Origin: Tannerellaceae bacterium
Lineage (GTDB): Bacteria > Bacteroidota > Bacteroidia > Bacteroidales > Tannerellaceae
DNA: 64,000 bases
Assembly: GCA_031276545.1 (NCBI GenBank)
Contig: JAISMW010000094.1
Coordinates: 1 to 64,000, forward strand
Reading direction: 5' to 3'
Shown here in pieces: positions 26,301 to 35,310 of the stretch. The notes below the pieces were generated by a model, which did not search any database, had not been told where the DNA came from, and worked only from the letters and a program-made list of their open reading frames with translations. How positions within the stretch are numbered: position 1 is the stretch's first letter; every line of letters starts with the position of its first letter. A program made the position numbers and the translations under genes.

Positions 26301-28600
26301 ACAAAGACCTCGCCCTCGACGCCTTCCGCCTGTACAACCGCCTGCCGGCGGACACCCGCGACGCCTTCGACGAACTGGTGCTCTTCCCCATCAACGCCAT
26401 GTCCAACCTGTACGAAATGTACTACGCCCAGGCGCTGAACAGGCAATACGCCCAAACCTACGATATGCGCGCCAACGAATACGCCGACAAAGTGAAGGAA
26501 TGTTTCCTGCGCGACTCGCTCCTCACCCGACACTACAACGACGAAATAGCCGGCGGCAAATGGGCTCACCAGATGGATCAGGTGCGCATCGGCTATTCCT
26601 CCTGGCAGGACCCGCCCCGCAGCATCCTCCCCAAAGTAGAATACGTATACCGCCGGGAGCCTGCCGAAAAACGCTTCGCAGAAACCGACGGCTGCATCTC
26701 GATAGAAGCTCCCCACTTCGCCAGGGCGCGGCACAGCGGCAACGTTCGCTGGGACGTCATCCCCGGACTGGGGCGCACCCTGGGAAGCGTCGGTACCTTC
26801 CCGGCCGGAGCCGCCATCAAAGCAACGGATGAGGTATGCCTCGAATACGACGTCCTGACCGCCTCATCCGGCGACGCGGACGTAGAGCTATGGCTGGCGC
26901 CCACCCTGAACTTCAACGCCGGCAAAGGCCTGCGCTACGCCCTCTCGTTCGACGGAGGCAGGGAAGACACCGTGAACTACAACGGACATTACGACGGCTC
27001 CCTGGGCAAATGGCAGGGCGAACGCATCATCCGCTCGACGACCCGTATGCACGCCGGCCCGGCCGGCCCCCATACGCTGCGGATAAGGGCGATCGACGCC
27101 GGCGTCGTGATCGAAAAGATCCTCCTCGACTTCGGCGGACTGAAACCCTCCTACCTCGGCGCGCCGGAAAGCCCGTACCTGAATCCGAACTCTCCCTTCC
27201 CCGAAATGCCTCCCGCCGGCGGCGTCAGCTCGCGGATGGATCACGATCAGATGATGGAACAACTGGGAATCGTATACCCCGCCCTGCCTCCCGCCGGCAA
27301 GGCTCCGAACCCGTCGCCCTACCACACGGTGCGCTCGGCCTTCGGACTCCGGACGAACTACGTGCACGAATGGGAACCGGACGGCGACTACTATACCGGC
27401 GCGAAATTCTACGCCCCCCTCGCGCTGCACGACCTGAGCGGGCTGACCGCCGAAACCTGGCCTGATCGCCGCGCCGCCATACTCGAAGAGGTTCGGAAGA
27501 TATACGGCGCCACCCCTCCGGAAGCGGACGACCTGAAGATAGACTGGAGCATCGGCGAACCGGAGACGGTGGACGAAGTCTTCAGCCGGGGAGGACGGGT
27601 GAAGACGATCCCCTTCCGCCAATACCGGATTACGGGAAAAATCGACGTATCCCTCTTCCCCGAACTGCGCCACGCGCCCGTCCTGAGCGGCGTCCTGCGC
27701 ATCCCGGCACAAACGCCCGAAGGACGGAAAACGCCGGTGGTCATCCACTACGCATACAGCCCCGGCGGGGGCTACGTGATAGGCGATGAAGACCTGTGGA
27801 AGACCGTAGCGCCCGACGGCGTCGGCGTCCTCTATTTCAACGCCGGCGCCCTGCAGCCCGACAGCGGGGAAGGCCTGACGGACTACCTCATCGGACTGCT
27901 GAACCGGGGACACTGGCGCAAACCCGGCGATTGGGGCGCGCTGGCGGCCTGGTCGTGGGGCGTCAGCCGCTTCATCGACTTCTTCGAACAGGACGGCTCG
28001 CCGGTGGATGCCGGCCGGGTGGCCGTCACCGGACATTCTCGCTACGGGAAAGCCACCCTCGTAGCCATGGCCTTCGATACCCGTATCGCAACGGCCTTCC
28101 CCAGTTCGTCGGGCGCCATGGGCGCGGCGCAAAGCCGGAGGCACTGGGGCGAAGACCTCGAAAACTGCATAGGAGACTCGGAATACCACTGGCTGGCGGG
28201 CAACGCCATGCGCTATGCCGGCGTGGACGAAAGCAGCGTCGACGGATACCTGCCCCGCCGGGTGATGCGGATGCCCGTAGACGCCGAATCGCTGGTGGCG
28301 CTATGCGCCCCCCGCCCCCTCTTTATCGGGAGCGGCGACGAGACAAAGGGGGAAGCCTGGGCAGACCCCTACGGCCTGTACCGCACGGCCGCCGCCGCAA
28401 GCCCCGTATACGAACTCCTGGGACGGAAAGGCCTCGTGATGCACGACGCCGTGGATTACCGGGGAAAGACAATCCCCATGCCGCAGGTGAACAAAGCCTA
28501 CCTGGAAGGCTACATCGGCTACCGCCGCCACGCAGGGGGGCACGAAGCCGGCCCGAACTACCCCGCCTTCCGGGAATTTATGAAGAAATACATGAAATAG
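23393..28600 (+). CDS. GH43-CBM6-GH115-CE15 multidomain xylan enzyme
   Basis: A single 1735-residue secreted polypeptide (signal peptide ending ALYAQ). Domains: GH43 propeller, about 22-325, with Asp32 (FTADPTARVFNGKVYVYPSH), IDPCTFID and LKEGPFVFE as the likely catalytic trio; CBM6-like sandwich, about 345-445 (AWVQYNRVDFG ... EIDWIRF); GH115, about 455-1250 (VTWRGIFINDE, GNFLWPAMWGNALYDDDP, LGTSHHEPMGRAHEEW); CE15 esterase, about 1290-1735, with nucleophile Ser1549 in GHSRYGK and a His in HAGGHEAG. GH43 would remove xylose/arabinose, GH115 4-O-methyl-glucuronate, and CE15 glucuronoyl esters to lignin, all on glucuronoxylan. No frameshift or stop divides it. It sits between the esterase and the symporter genes in one apparent operon. 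Confidence 0.92.
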   Translation: MNKLMLSLLAAAQIGSALYAQNPLIRDQFTADPTARVFNGKVYVYPSHDIPSPVERLREWFCMEDYHVFSSDNLTDWTDHGVILSQDKVSWVDPDAYSMWAPDCIERRGKYYFYFPAAVKDTLRGRGSMIGVAIAERPEGPFVPRAEPLKGVYGIDPCTFIDRDGRAYIYWAGMGNLMGAELSDNMLELASEPVVIRSLPEKGLKEGPFVFERGGKYYFTFPWVEESTESLVYAVGDHPLGPFEMKGTFMDRWPSGCWTNHHSIIEFRNQWYLFYHHNDLSPQFDKNRSIRADSLFFEADGSIRKVIPTLRGVGVTDARREIHVDRYSRLSDAGASVGFLHPHRTFDGWKTLLSKRDAWVQYNRVDFGSGRLRFAEARVLSPGGGSLQVCVGSPKGAVLANIQAPAGREWTAISVPLAVSPAGLQDLFVRSSGKGAVEIDWIRFREAPPSPAAETFGPEPFVFDRGESHWFPLAVQGRPVAVLTDKAEHKGVLLAADNLRKDLQRVAGGEPGDGVPYAVIVGTLGQGGRIDSLAKAGKIDGAALKGAREKYIIRTVQHPAEGVEAALVIAGSDKRGAIYGVYELSRQCGVSPWYWWADVPAKRRENLFVKPGTYTDGEPAVTWRGIFINDESPAFKGWCVEKFGGVNSAMYAHMFELILRLKGNFLWPAMWGNALYDDDPLSGALADETGVVLGTSHHEPMGRAHEEWSRYGKGAWDYEKNPRALEDFWRGGMERMKDFETLVTVGMRGDGDEPMSEGANIALLQRIIGKQRDIIADVTGRKAEERPQVWALYKEVQDYYDKGMRVPDDVTLLLCDDNWGNVRKLPDPLAPKRKGGYGMYYHFDYVGAPRNYKWINVSQVQRTWEQMNLAYAHGVDKLWVVNVGDLKPMEFPISFFLDLAWNPQQFRPDNLLRYTERWCAEQFGETFAPEAARLLDAYVRYNSRVTPELLDDRTFSLEHYREFETVVNDYKDLALDAFRLYNRLPADTRDAFDELVLFPINAMSNLYEMYYAQALNRQYAQTYDMRANEYADKVKECFLRDSLLTRHYNDEIAGGKWAHQMDQVRIGYSSWQDPPRSILPKVEYVYRREPAEKRFAETDGCISIEAPHFARARHSGNVRWDVIPGLGRTLGSVGTFPAGAAIKATDEVCLEYDVLTASSGDADVELWLAPTLNFNAGKGLRYALSFDGGREDTVNYNGHYDGSLGKWQGERIIRSTTRMHAGPAGPHTLRIRAIDAGVVIEKILLDFGGLKPSYLGAPESPYLNPNSPFPEMPPAGGVSSRMDHDQMMEQLGIVYPALPPAGKAPNPSPYHTVRSAFGLRTNYVHEWEPDGDYYTGAKFYAPLALHDLSGLTAETWPDRRAAILEEVRKIYGATPPEADDLKIDWSIGEPETVDEVFSRGGRVKTIPFRQYRITGKIDVSLFPELRHAPVLSGVLRIPAQTPEGRKTPVVIHYAYSPGGGYVIGDEDLWKTVAPDGVGVLYFNAGALQPDSGEGLTDYLIGLLNRGHWRKPGDWGALAAWSWGVSRFIDFFEQDGSPVDAGRVAVTGHSRYGKATLVAMAFDTRIATAFPSSSGAMGAAQSRRHWGEDLENCIGDSEYHWLAGNAMRYAGVDESSVDGYLPRRVMRMPVDAESLVALCAPRPLFIGSGDETKGEAWADPYGLYRTAAAASPVYELLGRKGLVMHDAVDYRGKTIPMPQVNKAYLEGYIGYRRHAGGHEAGPNYPAFREFMKKYMK

Positions 28601-28609
28601 GCCTGCCGT

Positions 28610-30001
28610 ATGACAACAACTCCCTCCCTGCCCGGAACGAAAGGATTCTGCAAACTTTCGTGGTTCGAACGCATCGCGTTCGGTTCGGGCGACATGGCGC
28701 AGAACTTCATCTACCAGACGGTGACGACCTATCTGCTGTTCTTCTACACCAACGTATACGGGCTGAATCCCGCCATCGCCGCCGCCATGTTCCTGGGCGT
28801 GCGCATCATCGACGCCGTATGGGATCCGATAGTCGGCGCGATCGTCGACATGCACAGCACCCGCTTCGGCAAGTACCGCGGATGGCTGTTGCTGATGGCC
28901 GTCCCGCTTACCGCGCTGATGATAGCCTGCTTCATCGTTCCCGACATCGGCGAAACGGGCAAAACGGTCTATGCCTGCGTCACCTACGTGGCGCTCTCGA
29001 TGATCTACACCATGGTGAACGTGCCGTTCGGCGCCCTGAACGCCGCCCTGACGCGCGACCAGCACGAAGTGACCGTCCTGACGACTACCCGGATGTGGCT
29101 GGTGAACGTAGCTCAGGTGGCTATCACCTACGGCGTGCCTACGCTGGTGATCGCCTGGTCGGGGACGATGGACTCTCCCGCCGCCCGGAGCGGATGGCTG
29201 TACACCGTTGTCCTCTACGGGCTGATCGGCCTCGGCGCCCTGCTCTTCTCGTTTGCCGGCGTGAAGGAACGGGTGGTACTCTCGAAGGAGGCGCAGTCGA
29301 AGGTTCGCTTCTCCGATTTATTTACCGAAGTGGTGCGCAACAGGCCTCTGCGCGTGGTGTCGTATATGTTCATCACGGCCTTCGCCATTATGGCCATCAC
29401 CAACTCGGCTGCCACCTACTTCGTGAAATACAATCTGGGAGACGAACACCTGGTGGGCTACTTCAACGTCATCTCGGCGCTTCCCGCCCTGTTCATCCTG
29501 CCCTTCATGCCGTGGATGCGCAGGAAACTCGGCAAGAAGGGGCTGCTCTACCTCTCGCTGGGCATCTCCTTCCTGGGCTTCGCCGGGCTGTTTGTCCTCC
29601 CGGCCGCTCAGGTAAGGCTGATCTTCGTATTCCAGTTTATCCGCTCCGTGGGCTTCGGCGTCGTGGGCGCCTTCATCTGGTCGCTCATCCCCGAAGCCAT
29701 CACCTACGGCGAATGGCAAACGGGCAAACGCATCTCCGGCATTGCGAATGCGCTGACGGGCTTCTTCTTCAAATTCGGTCTGGCTCTCGGTGGATTCGTC
29801 CCCGGCTTCGTGCTCTCGATCACCGGCTTCAATCCAGCATCCGACGTGCAGAGCGGCGAAGCCCTTTTCGGCATCCGGCTCCTCCTCGCAGCCCTGCCCG
29901 CCCTGCTGGTGCTGCTGCTGGCCTTCATCGTATCGCGCTACGATCTGACCGATTCCCAATTAGTGGAATACGCAAAAGAAATAGAATCGAAAAATGATTA
30001 A
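28610..30001 (+). CDS. GPH-type glycoside/pentoside cation symporter
   Basis: A 463-residue inner-membrane transporter with about 12 hydrophobic helices. The start WFERIAFGSGDMAQNFIYQT and the segments GVRIIDAVWDPIVGAIVD and YRGWLLLMAVPL identify the glycoside-pentoside-hexuronide group of the major facilitator superfamily (XynP/MelB type). It starts 9 bp after the trimodular enzyme and ends 21 bp before the GH10 gene, so it belongs to the xylan operon. The expected substrate is xylobiose or short xylosides, moved from the periplasm to the cytoplasm. Confidence 0.9.
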   Translation: MTTTPSLPGTKGFCKLSWFERIAFGSGDMAQNFIYQTVTTYLLFFYTNVYGLNPAIAAAMFLGVRIIDAVWDPIVGAIVDMHSTRFGKYRGWLLLMAVPLTALMIACFIVPDIGETGKTVYACVTYVALSMIYTMVNVPFGALNAALTRDQHEVTVLTTTRMWLVNVAQVAITYGVPTLVIAWSGTMDSPAARSGWLYTVVLYGLIGLGALLFSFAGVKERVVLSKEAQSKVRFSDLFTEVVRNRPLRVVSYMFITAFAIMAITNSAATYFVKYNLGDEHLVGYFNVISALPALFILPFMPWMRRKLGKKGLLYLSLGISFLGFAGLFVLPAAQVRLIFVFQFIRSVGFGVVGAFIWSLIPEAITYGEWQTGKRISGIANALTGFFFKFGLALGGFVPGFVLSITGFNPASDVQSGEALFGIRLLLAALPALLVLLLAFIVSRYDLTDSQLVEYAKEIESKND

Positions 30002-30022
30002 TCAACCAATAAATATATCCAA

Positions 30023-31135
30023 ATGAAAACTTTATTTTACAGTGGCTTTTTAGCCCTTTTCCTGATGGGATGCACACAGCAGACACCCACCCGTAGCGTT
30101 CGCCTGAAAGATGCGCTCAAAGACAAATTCCTTATCGGCACGGCGCTCAGCGTAGCCCAATGTGCGGGAGCCGACACACTGTCCGAACGTGTGGCGCGCG
30201 AACAGTTCTCGGCCGTCGTGCCGGAGAACTGCATGAAAAGCGTATACCTCCAGCCGGAGGAAGGCGTTTTCCATTTCGACGAGGCCGACCGCTTTGTAGC
30301 CTGGGGCGAAGAAAACGGGATGTGGATCACCGGCCATTGCCTGGTATGGCACTCGCAGGCGCCCGCCTGGCTTTGCGTAGACAACGAAGGCCGGAACGTA
30401 TCGCCCGAAGTACTGACCGAACGGCTGAAGAACCACATCACCACCGTCGTTTCGCGCTATAAGGGACGCATCAAAGGCTGGGACGTGGTGAACGAGGCCA
30501 TCCTGGAGGACGGCTCCTGGCGGCGCAGCAAATTCTACGAAATACTGGGCGAAGAATTCATCCCCCTGGCCTTCCGGTTCGCCCACGAAGCCGATCCCGA
30601 TGCGGAACTCTACTACAACGACTACTCGATGGCCGTCGAAAAGAAACGCCATACGGTGGTGGAATTGGTGAAGACGCTCAAGGCACGCGGCCTGCGCATC
30701 GACGCCGTAGGGATGCAGGGGCATCTGGGCATGAAGGATCCCGCGATAGAAGACTTCGAGAAAAGCATCCTCGCCTTTGCCGCCACCGGCGTAAAGGTGA
30801 TGATTACCGAACTGGATCTGACGGTACTGCCCTCGCCCGACGCCGCGACGGGAGCTGCCGTGGAAGCGAATTTCGAAGGCAGGGAAGAGCTGAATCCCTA
30901 CGCCGGCGGACTTCCCGACGCTGTGGCGGCCGAATGGAACACGCGTATGTGCGAATTTTTCAACCTGTTCCTGACGCACCGCGACAAGATCTCGCGCGTC
31001 ACGCTCTGGGGCGTCTGCGACGACGATTCCTGGCGCAACAACTGGCCTGTACACGGACGGACGGACTACGCCCTGCTCTTCGACCGGCAGGGATACGCCA
31101 AACCGCCCGTATATGAAATCATCAACATGAAATAA
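30023..31135 (+). CDS. GH10 endo-1,4-beta-xylanase lipoprotein
   Basis: A 370-residue GH10 enzyme that hydrolyses internal beta-1,4 bonds of xylan. The signal peptide has lipobox FLMGC, so it is lipid-anchored and probably exposed on the cell surface or held in the periplasm. GH10 motifs: [22 protein letters not shown], split here by recognition only; [21 protein letters not shown] with acid/base Glu158; [10 protein letters not shown] with nucleophile Glu263; and WGVCDDDSW. No carbohydrate-binding module is present. It lies between the symporter and the second GH43 gene. Confidence 0.95.
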   Translation: MKTLFYSGFLALFLMGCTQQTPTRSVRLKDALKDKFLIGTALSVAQCAGADTLSERVAREQFSAVVPENCMKSVYLQPEEGVFHFDEADRFVAWGEENGMWITGHCLVWHSQAPAWLCVDNEGRNVSPEVLTERLKNHITTVVSRYKGRIKGWDVVNEAILEDGSWRRSKFYEILGEEFIPLAFRFAHEADPDAELYYNDYSMAVEKKRHTVVELVKTLKARGLRIDAVGMQGHLGMKDPAIEDFEKSILAFAATGVKVMITELDLTVLPSPDAATGAAVEANFEGREELNPYAGGLPDAVAAEWNTRMCEFFNLFLTHRDKISRVTLWGVCDDDSWRNNWPVHGRTDYALLFDRQGYAKPPVYEIINMK

Positions 31136-31142
31136 ACAGACC

Positions 31143-32108
31143 ATGCAGAAATCAATCTATCTGGTTCCCGACGATTATATGGCAGATCCTTCCGCCCATA
31201 TATTCAACGGCAGAATCTATGTGTATCCGTCGCACGACCGCGAAAGCGGTATCCCCGAAAACGACTTCGGCGACCATTTCGATATGGAGGATTATCACGT
31301 ACTGTCCATGGACTTCGTCGGCGGCGACGTCACCGACCACGGCCCCGTGCTGAAGGTCTCCGATATTCACTGGGCCGGCCGGCAGTTGTGGGACTGCGAC
31401 GTGGCCTACAGGAACAGGACGTACTACATGTACTTCCCGCTGAAAGACAGGAACGACATTTTCCGCATCGGCGTAGCCACCTCCAACTGCCCCGAAGGGC
31501 CGTTCCACCCCGAACCGCACCCGATACCGGGCAGTTACAGCATCGACCCGGCCGTTTTCGCCGATGACGGCCGGCACTACATGTTTTTCGGAGGCCTCTG
31601 GGGCGGGCAATTGCAGCGATACCGCCACAACAAAGCCCTCGAATCGGCCGCGTATCCCCTCCCCCACTCGCCCGCCCTCTGTCCGAAGGTGGTACAGTTG
31701 AGCGAAAACATGCTCGAATTTGCCGAAGAACCCCGCGACCTGATCATACTGGATTCAAACGGCCGACCGCTCATGCAAGGCGATACGGAACGCCGTTTCT
31801 TCGAAGCCTCCTGGATGCACAAATACAAGGGGACGTACTATTTCTCCTATTCCACCGGCGACACGCACCGGATTTGCTATGCCACCGGCGACAATCCATA
31901 CGGCCCCTTCACCTACCGCGGCGTCATACTCACGCCGGTAGTAGGCTGGACTACGCATCACTCCATCATTAAACACCGGGACAAATGGTATATTTTCCAT
32001 CACGACTGCGTCCCGTCGGGAGGCAGAACCTGGCTCCGGAGTCTGAAAGCAGTGGAAATGGAATACAACGAAGACGGAAGCATCCGCACCATCGAAGGGA
32101 TGGAATAA
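31143..32108 (+). CDS. GH43 beta-xylosidase/arabinofuranosidase, probably cytoplasmic
   Basis: A 321-residue single-domain GH43 propeller without signal peptide. Catalytic candidates are Asp15 (MADPSAHIFNGRIYVYPSHD), the Asp in YSIDPAVFADD, and the Glu in RRFFEASWMHKYKGTYYF. Its opening resembles the GH43 module of the multidomain enzyme encoded upstream, but the absence of a signal and the position next to a symporter suggest that it works in the cytoplasm on imported xylosides. It starts 7 bp after the GH10 gene and is the last gene of the xylan operon, followed by a terminator. Confidence 0.92.
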   Translation: MQKSIYLVPDDYMADPSAHIFNGRIYVYPSHDRESGIPENDFGDHFDMEDYHVLSMDFVGGDVTDHGPVLKVSDIHWAGRQLWDCDVAYRNRTYYMYFPLKDRNDIFRIGVATSNCPEGPFHPEPHPIPGSYSIDPAVFADDGRHYMFFGGLWGGQLQRYRHNKALESAAYPLPHSPALCPKVVQLSENMLEFAEEPRDLIILDSNGRPLMQGDTERRFFEASWMHKYKGTYYFSYSTGDTHRICYATGDNPYGPFTYRGVILTPVVGWTTHHSIIKHRDKWYIFHHDCVPSGGRTWLRSLKAVEMEYNEDGSIRTIEGME

Positions 32109-32131
32109 CCGGCTCTTTCCTCTCCCAATCC

Positions 32132-32168
32132 GAATCCCCGCCGGCGGAAGCCGGCAGGGATTCTTTTG
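32132..32168 (+). terminator. Terminator of the xylan operon
   Basis: GAATCCCCGCCGGC (32132-32145) pairs with GCCGGCAGGGATTC (32150-32163) with one mismatch over a 4-nt loop, followed by TTTT. Confidence 0.85.
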
Positions 32169-32742
32169 GTTTGTGCGGGGTGGCAAGTTCAATTATTCAG
32201 TCTTACATATCTTTTGGAAAAATGTCAAATGATTCGTGTACGTTTGTATGCGAACCATAGCCCGGTTCAAAACGTTTGGAACGTACAATTGTACTGCAAA
32301 AAAATCTTGGTTGTTTTATTCTATTCCGACTTTTATGCAGCGTACCGTTTCTGTATAAGAAACAGCAAAAAACTTTAGTTATGCTGAAAATAAGGTGTAT
32401 AGCGATGTTATGTATTCGAATTTCTCTATTTCTTGTGATTTTCCGGGAGAAAAATTTCATAAATCCTGACATCTGGAAACATTTACAGCCGTTTTTCCGT
32501 TTCAAATAACAGGGAACAAAAGCAAACAGATATAAAAAGTCTATCCCGTTGTTTGTTTAATTGCATTTTTAATACCTTTGCCGCCGATTCAGGAATCTTT
32601 TACATACGAATGTTATGTACAATCAAGATTTCTTATATTATAGAAATAATATACTGCATAATAGCCGGAATTGAATGAAACTAACAACTAACCAACTGAA
32701 AAGCAATATAATATATTGATTTTGGGGAGCCAGGAGTATAAT
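32169..32742. other. Capsule-locus leader without genes
   Basis: About 570 bp of A+T-rich DNA with no supported gene. It holds a perfect GTACAATTGTAC palindrome (32283-32294), a distant inverted pair AAATCTTGGTTGT (32302-32314) / ACAATCAAGATTT (32619-32631, one mismatch) and a promoter between them. The leader from the predicted start of transcription to the UpxY start is about 155 nt, as expected for loci whose antiterminator acts on the 5' leader. Confidence 0.6.
32552..32580 (+). promoter_or_regulatory. Candidate capsule-operon promoter
   Basis: TACCTTTG at 32573-32580 matches the -7 consensus. TTTG at 32552-32555 (17-bp gap) or TTG at 32549-32551 (21-bp gap) can serve as the -33 element. 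This is the best-formed promoter in the window. Confidence 0.65.
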
Positions 32743-33336
32743 ATGTATACAGATTATAACACTCACTCAAACGACAGGGTCTGGTTCGCCATGAGCGCTC
32801 CTTTCGGCAGGGAGTTGGAAGCAAAACGTCTGTTGGATAAAAGGAAGATCGAGAATTTTATTCCCATGCATTATGATGTCGTCGTAAAAAGGACGGGGGA
32901 AAAGAAAAGGGAACTGGTTCCGGCCATCCGTAATTTTATTTTTGTCCGCACTACCCGCCCTGTCATACAAGAAACCAAAAGGGAGATTCGCATCCTGCAG
33001 TACTACACCCGGCCGGAAAACGGGAAGAATATCCCGGTTATCATCCCGGAAACACAGATGAGCCGGTTCGTAGCCGTATCGGAAACACACGATGAAAAAC
33101 TGGTCTATATGAAACCGGAGGAAGTCGATCTGAGAAAAGGACGCCGCGTCCGTATCCACGGAGGCGCTTTCGACGGCGTGGAGGGAGTATTTGTAAAAGT
33201 ACGGGGCATCCGGAACCGGAGGGTCGTCGTGCTGGTAGAAGGCATTGCGGCCGTGGTCATGGCGGAAATCAAACCGGATCTGATCGAGGCGCTGCCGCAG
33301 GAAGAAAACGGAAAAACGCTGAAACTATGCCTGTAA
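32743..33336 (+). CDS. UpxY-family transcription antiterminator
   Basis: A 197-residue NusG-like protein. The N-terminal NGN-type domain begins VWFAMSAPFGRELEAKRLLD; the C-terminal KOW-like domain is about 130-190 (LRKGRRVRIHGGAFDGVEGVFVK). The ATG at 32743 is preferred over an upstream TTG because AGGAG lies just before it. In Bacteroides, UpxY proteins prevent early termination in the leader of their own capsule operon; being first in the locus fits that role. The gene overlaps the next by 10 bp, which points to translational coupling. No adjacent UpxZ-type inhibitor gene was seen. Confidence 0.9.
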   Translation: MYTDYNTHSNDRVWFAMSAPFGRELEAKRLLDKRKIENFIPMHYDVVVKRTGEKKRELVPAIRNFIFVRTTRPVIQETKREIRILQYYTRPENGKNIPVIIPETQMSRFVAVSETHDEKLVYMKPEEVDLRKGRRVRIHGGAFDGVEGVFVKVRGIRNRRVVVLVEGIAAVVMAEIKPDLIEALPQEENGKTLKLCL

Positions 33337-34463
33337 CCCAATTCTGGATCGTCAGCATCTGTCTGCTGTTCGTACTGTGCACCGTGTTTGCTGGGATCCT
33401 TATTCCACTGATACTGCTTGTTTCGTTTCGGAAAAAGCTGTTCGACGTGCCCGACGGACGGAAGATTCATCAGGATGTCATACCCCGGCTGGGGGGAGCG
33501 GCCTTCACTCCCGCGGTCTTTTTATCCATGGCCATGCTGCTGGGACTGCATCTAATCCGGGGCAGGGAGGACATTCTGGTGGAAGCGGGTAGCGACATGC
33601 CCGCCCTGTCGTTCGGATACTGTACGGTCATGGCGCTGTATCTGCTCGGAATAGCCGACGATTTGATTGGAGTGCGTTACCGTATCAAGTTCGCGGTGCA
33701 GATTCTGTGTGGTATCATGCTGGTTGCCGGAGGAATGGAGATCCAAAGCCTGCACGGTGTGCTGGGCATTCATGCACTCCCCGCGTGGACGGGATATGCG
33801 CTGACCGTGCTGACCGTGGTGTTCATCATCAATGCCGTCAACCTGATTGACGGTATAGACGGGCTGGCATCGGGACTGAGCGGCCTGGCGCTGATTCTTT
33901 ACGGACTGGCCTTCTTCGCACTCCAGAAGTATATTTATGCCATGCTCTCGTTCGCCATGCTGGGAGCGCTTGTTCCGTTCTTCTGTTACAATGTCTTCGG
34001 GAATGCAAAACGGGGCAAAAAAATATTCATGGGCGATACGGGAAGCCTGACAACAGGCATGGTGCTCTGCTTTCTCGGCATAAAACTGCTGCTGTGCGCA
34101 CCGGACTTCTGCACGGTTGCCTTTCACCCGGCTGTGCTGGCATTTTCACCTCTGCTCATTCCGTGTTTCGATGTCGTGCGGCTGTTTGTCTACCGCATAC
34201 GCCACGGGAAAAGTCCGTTTATGCCCGATAAAAACCATATCCACCATAAACTCCTTGCCACCGGAATGTCGCAACGCATAGCCATGCTGACCATTTTGCT
34301 GGCATCGCTGGTGTTCACCTTGTGCAACGTCCTGCTCTCGCACTGGGTAAACGTGAACCTGCTGCTGGCGGGTGACGCGCTGGTATGGATCGCCGCCAAT
34401 ATGTGGCTGACAAGGAAAATGAAACAGCGGAATCCGAATCCGGCTGTGGACAAATTATTGTAA
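33327..34463 (+). CDS. WecA/TagO-like undecaprenyl-phosphate sugar-phosphate transferase
   Basis: A 378-residue polytopic inner-membrane enzyme that would load the first sugar-phosphate (probably GlcNAc-1-P or a related HexNAc) onto undecaprenyl phosphate. Family motifs of the MraY/WecA group are present: LGIADDLIGVRYRIKF with the paired Asp, NAVNLIDGIDGLASGLSG, FMGDTGSLTTGMVL, and the His motif DKNHIHHKLLATG. About 10-11 hydrophobic segments are visible. It overlaps the UpxY gene and precedes the export genes, so it is the likely initiating enzyme of this capsule. Confidence 0.92.
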   Translation: MPVTQFWIVSICLLFVLCTVFAGILIPLILLVSFRKKLFDVPDGRKIHQDVIPRLGGAAFTPAVFLSMAMLLGLHLIRGREDILVEAGSDMPALSFGYCTVMALYLLGIADDLIGVRYRIKFAVQILCGIMLVAGGMEIQSLHGVLGIHALPAWTGYALTVLTVVFIINAVNLIDGIDGLASGLSGLALILYGLAFFALQKYIYAMLSFAMLGALVPFFCYNVFGNAKRGKKIFMGDTGSLTTGMVLCFLGIKLLLCAPDFCTVAFHPAVLAFSPLLIPCFDVVRLFVYRIRHGKSPFMPDKNHIHHKLLATGMSQRIAMLTILLASLVFTLCNVLLSHWVNVNLLLAGDALVWIAANMWLTRKMKQRNPNPAVDKLL

Positions 34464-34485
34464 AACAGTTATCATTCATAATTAT

Positions 34486-35286
34486 ATGAGAATCAAACAC
34501 AGCCTGTCCGTATGGCTGGCCGCCGTTCTTTTAAGCGCGTGCTCGTCGACAAACCGGATCAGTTATTTTCAGGATTTGGAGCATGGGGTACCCGAACGGA
34601 TACGGAATTCCGTGCAGATCACGGTAAGGGCAGGAGACAGAATCTCTATCGTGGTAAACAGCAAGGATCCCCTGCTTGCGGATCTGTTCAACCTTCCCAT
34701 CGTGGCGCACCGCGTGGGACAATCCCAGGCTTCTTCCCATAACCAGAGCCAGCAAGTATCAATCTATACGGTCGATTCCAAAGGAAACATCGACTTCCCT
34801 GTACTGGGGAAAATACATATTGAGGGAATGAGCAGGGAAAAGATCGCCGCCTATATAAAAAACGAGCTGGTTTCGAAGGATCTGATAAAGGATCCGGTTG
34901 TCACCGTCGAATTTATGAACCTCACCGTAGCCGTGATGGGAGAGGTGAACAGGCCGGGGCGTTTCGCCATAGACCGCGACAGGCTAAGCATACTGGATGC
35001 CATCAGTACGGCCGGCGACCTGACCGTGTACGGGAAGCGGGAAAACGTGCTCGTCCTCAGGGAGGTGAACGGAAAGCGAACCGCCTACCGCCTGAACCTG
35101 TGCTCCGGCTATGCCCTCTATGCCTCGCCGGCCTACTATCTGCGGCAGAACGATGTGGTCTATGTGGAACCGAACAGCACGCGGGCACGTCAGGCAACGG
35201 TCAACGGAAACAATATCCGGTCTACTTCCTTCTGGATTTCGCTGGCATCGTTGCTCACGTCCATCGGCATACTGGTATTCAACTAA
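34486..35286 (+). CDS. Wza-type polysaccharide export lipoprotein
   Basis: A 266-residue outer-membrane export protein. The signal peptide ends with lipobox LLSAC. The poly-export domain holds VRAGDRISIVVNSKDPLLA and YTVDSKGNIDFPVLGKI; a SLBB-like domain follows (VAVMGEVNRPGRF, LSILDAISTAGDLT). The C-terminal hydrophobic segment (FWISLASLLTSIGILVF) is typical of Bacteroidetes versions. It forms the outer-membrane channel with the Wzc protein encoded 24 bp downstream. Confidence 0.93.
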   Translation: MRIKHSLSVWLAAVLLSACSSTNRISYFQDLEHGVPERIRNSVQITVRAGDRISIVVNSKDPLLADLFNLPIVAHRVGQSQASSHNQSQQVSIYTVDSKGNIDFPVLGKIHIEGMSREKIAAYIKNELVSKDLIKDPVVTVEFMNLTVAVMGEVNRPGRFAIDRDRLSILDAISTAGDLTVYGKRENVLVLREVNGKRTAYRLNLCSGYALYASPAYYLRQNDVVYVEPNSTRARQATVNGNNIRSTSFWISLASLLTSIGILVFN

Positions 35287-35310
35287 TCACTTTCTTTCCA
35301 AACTGTAAAT

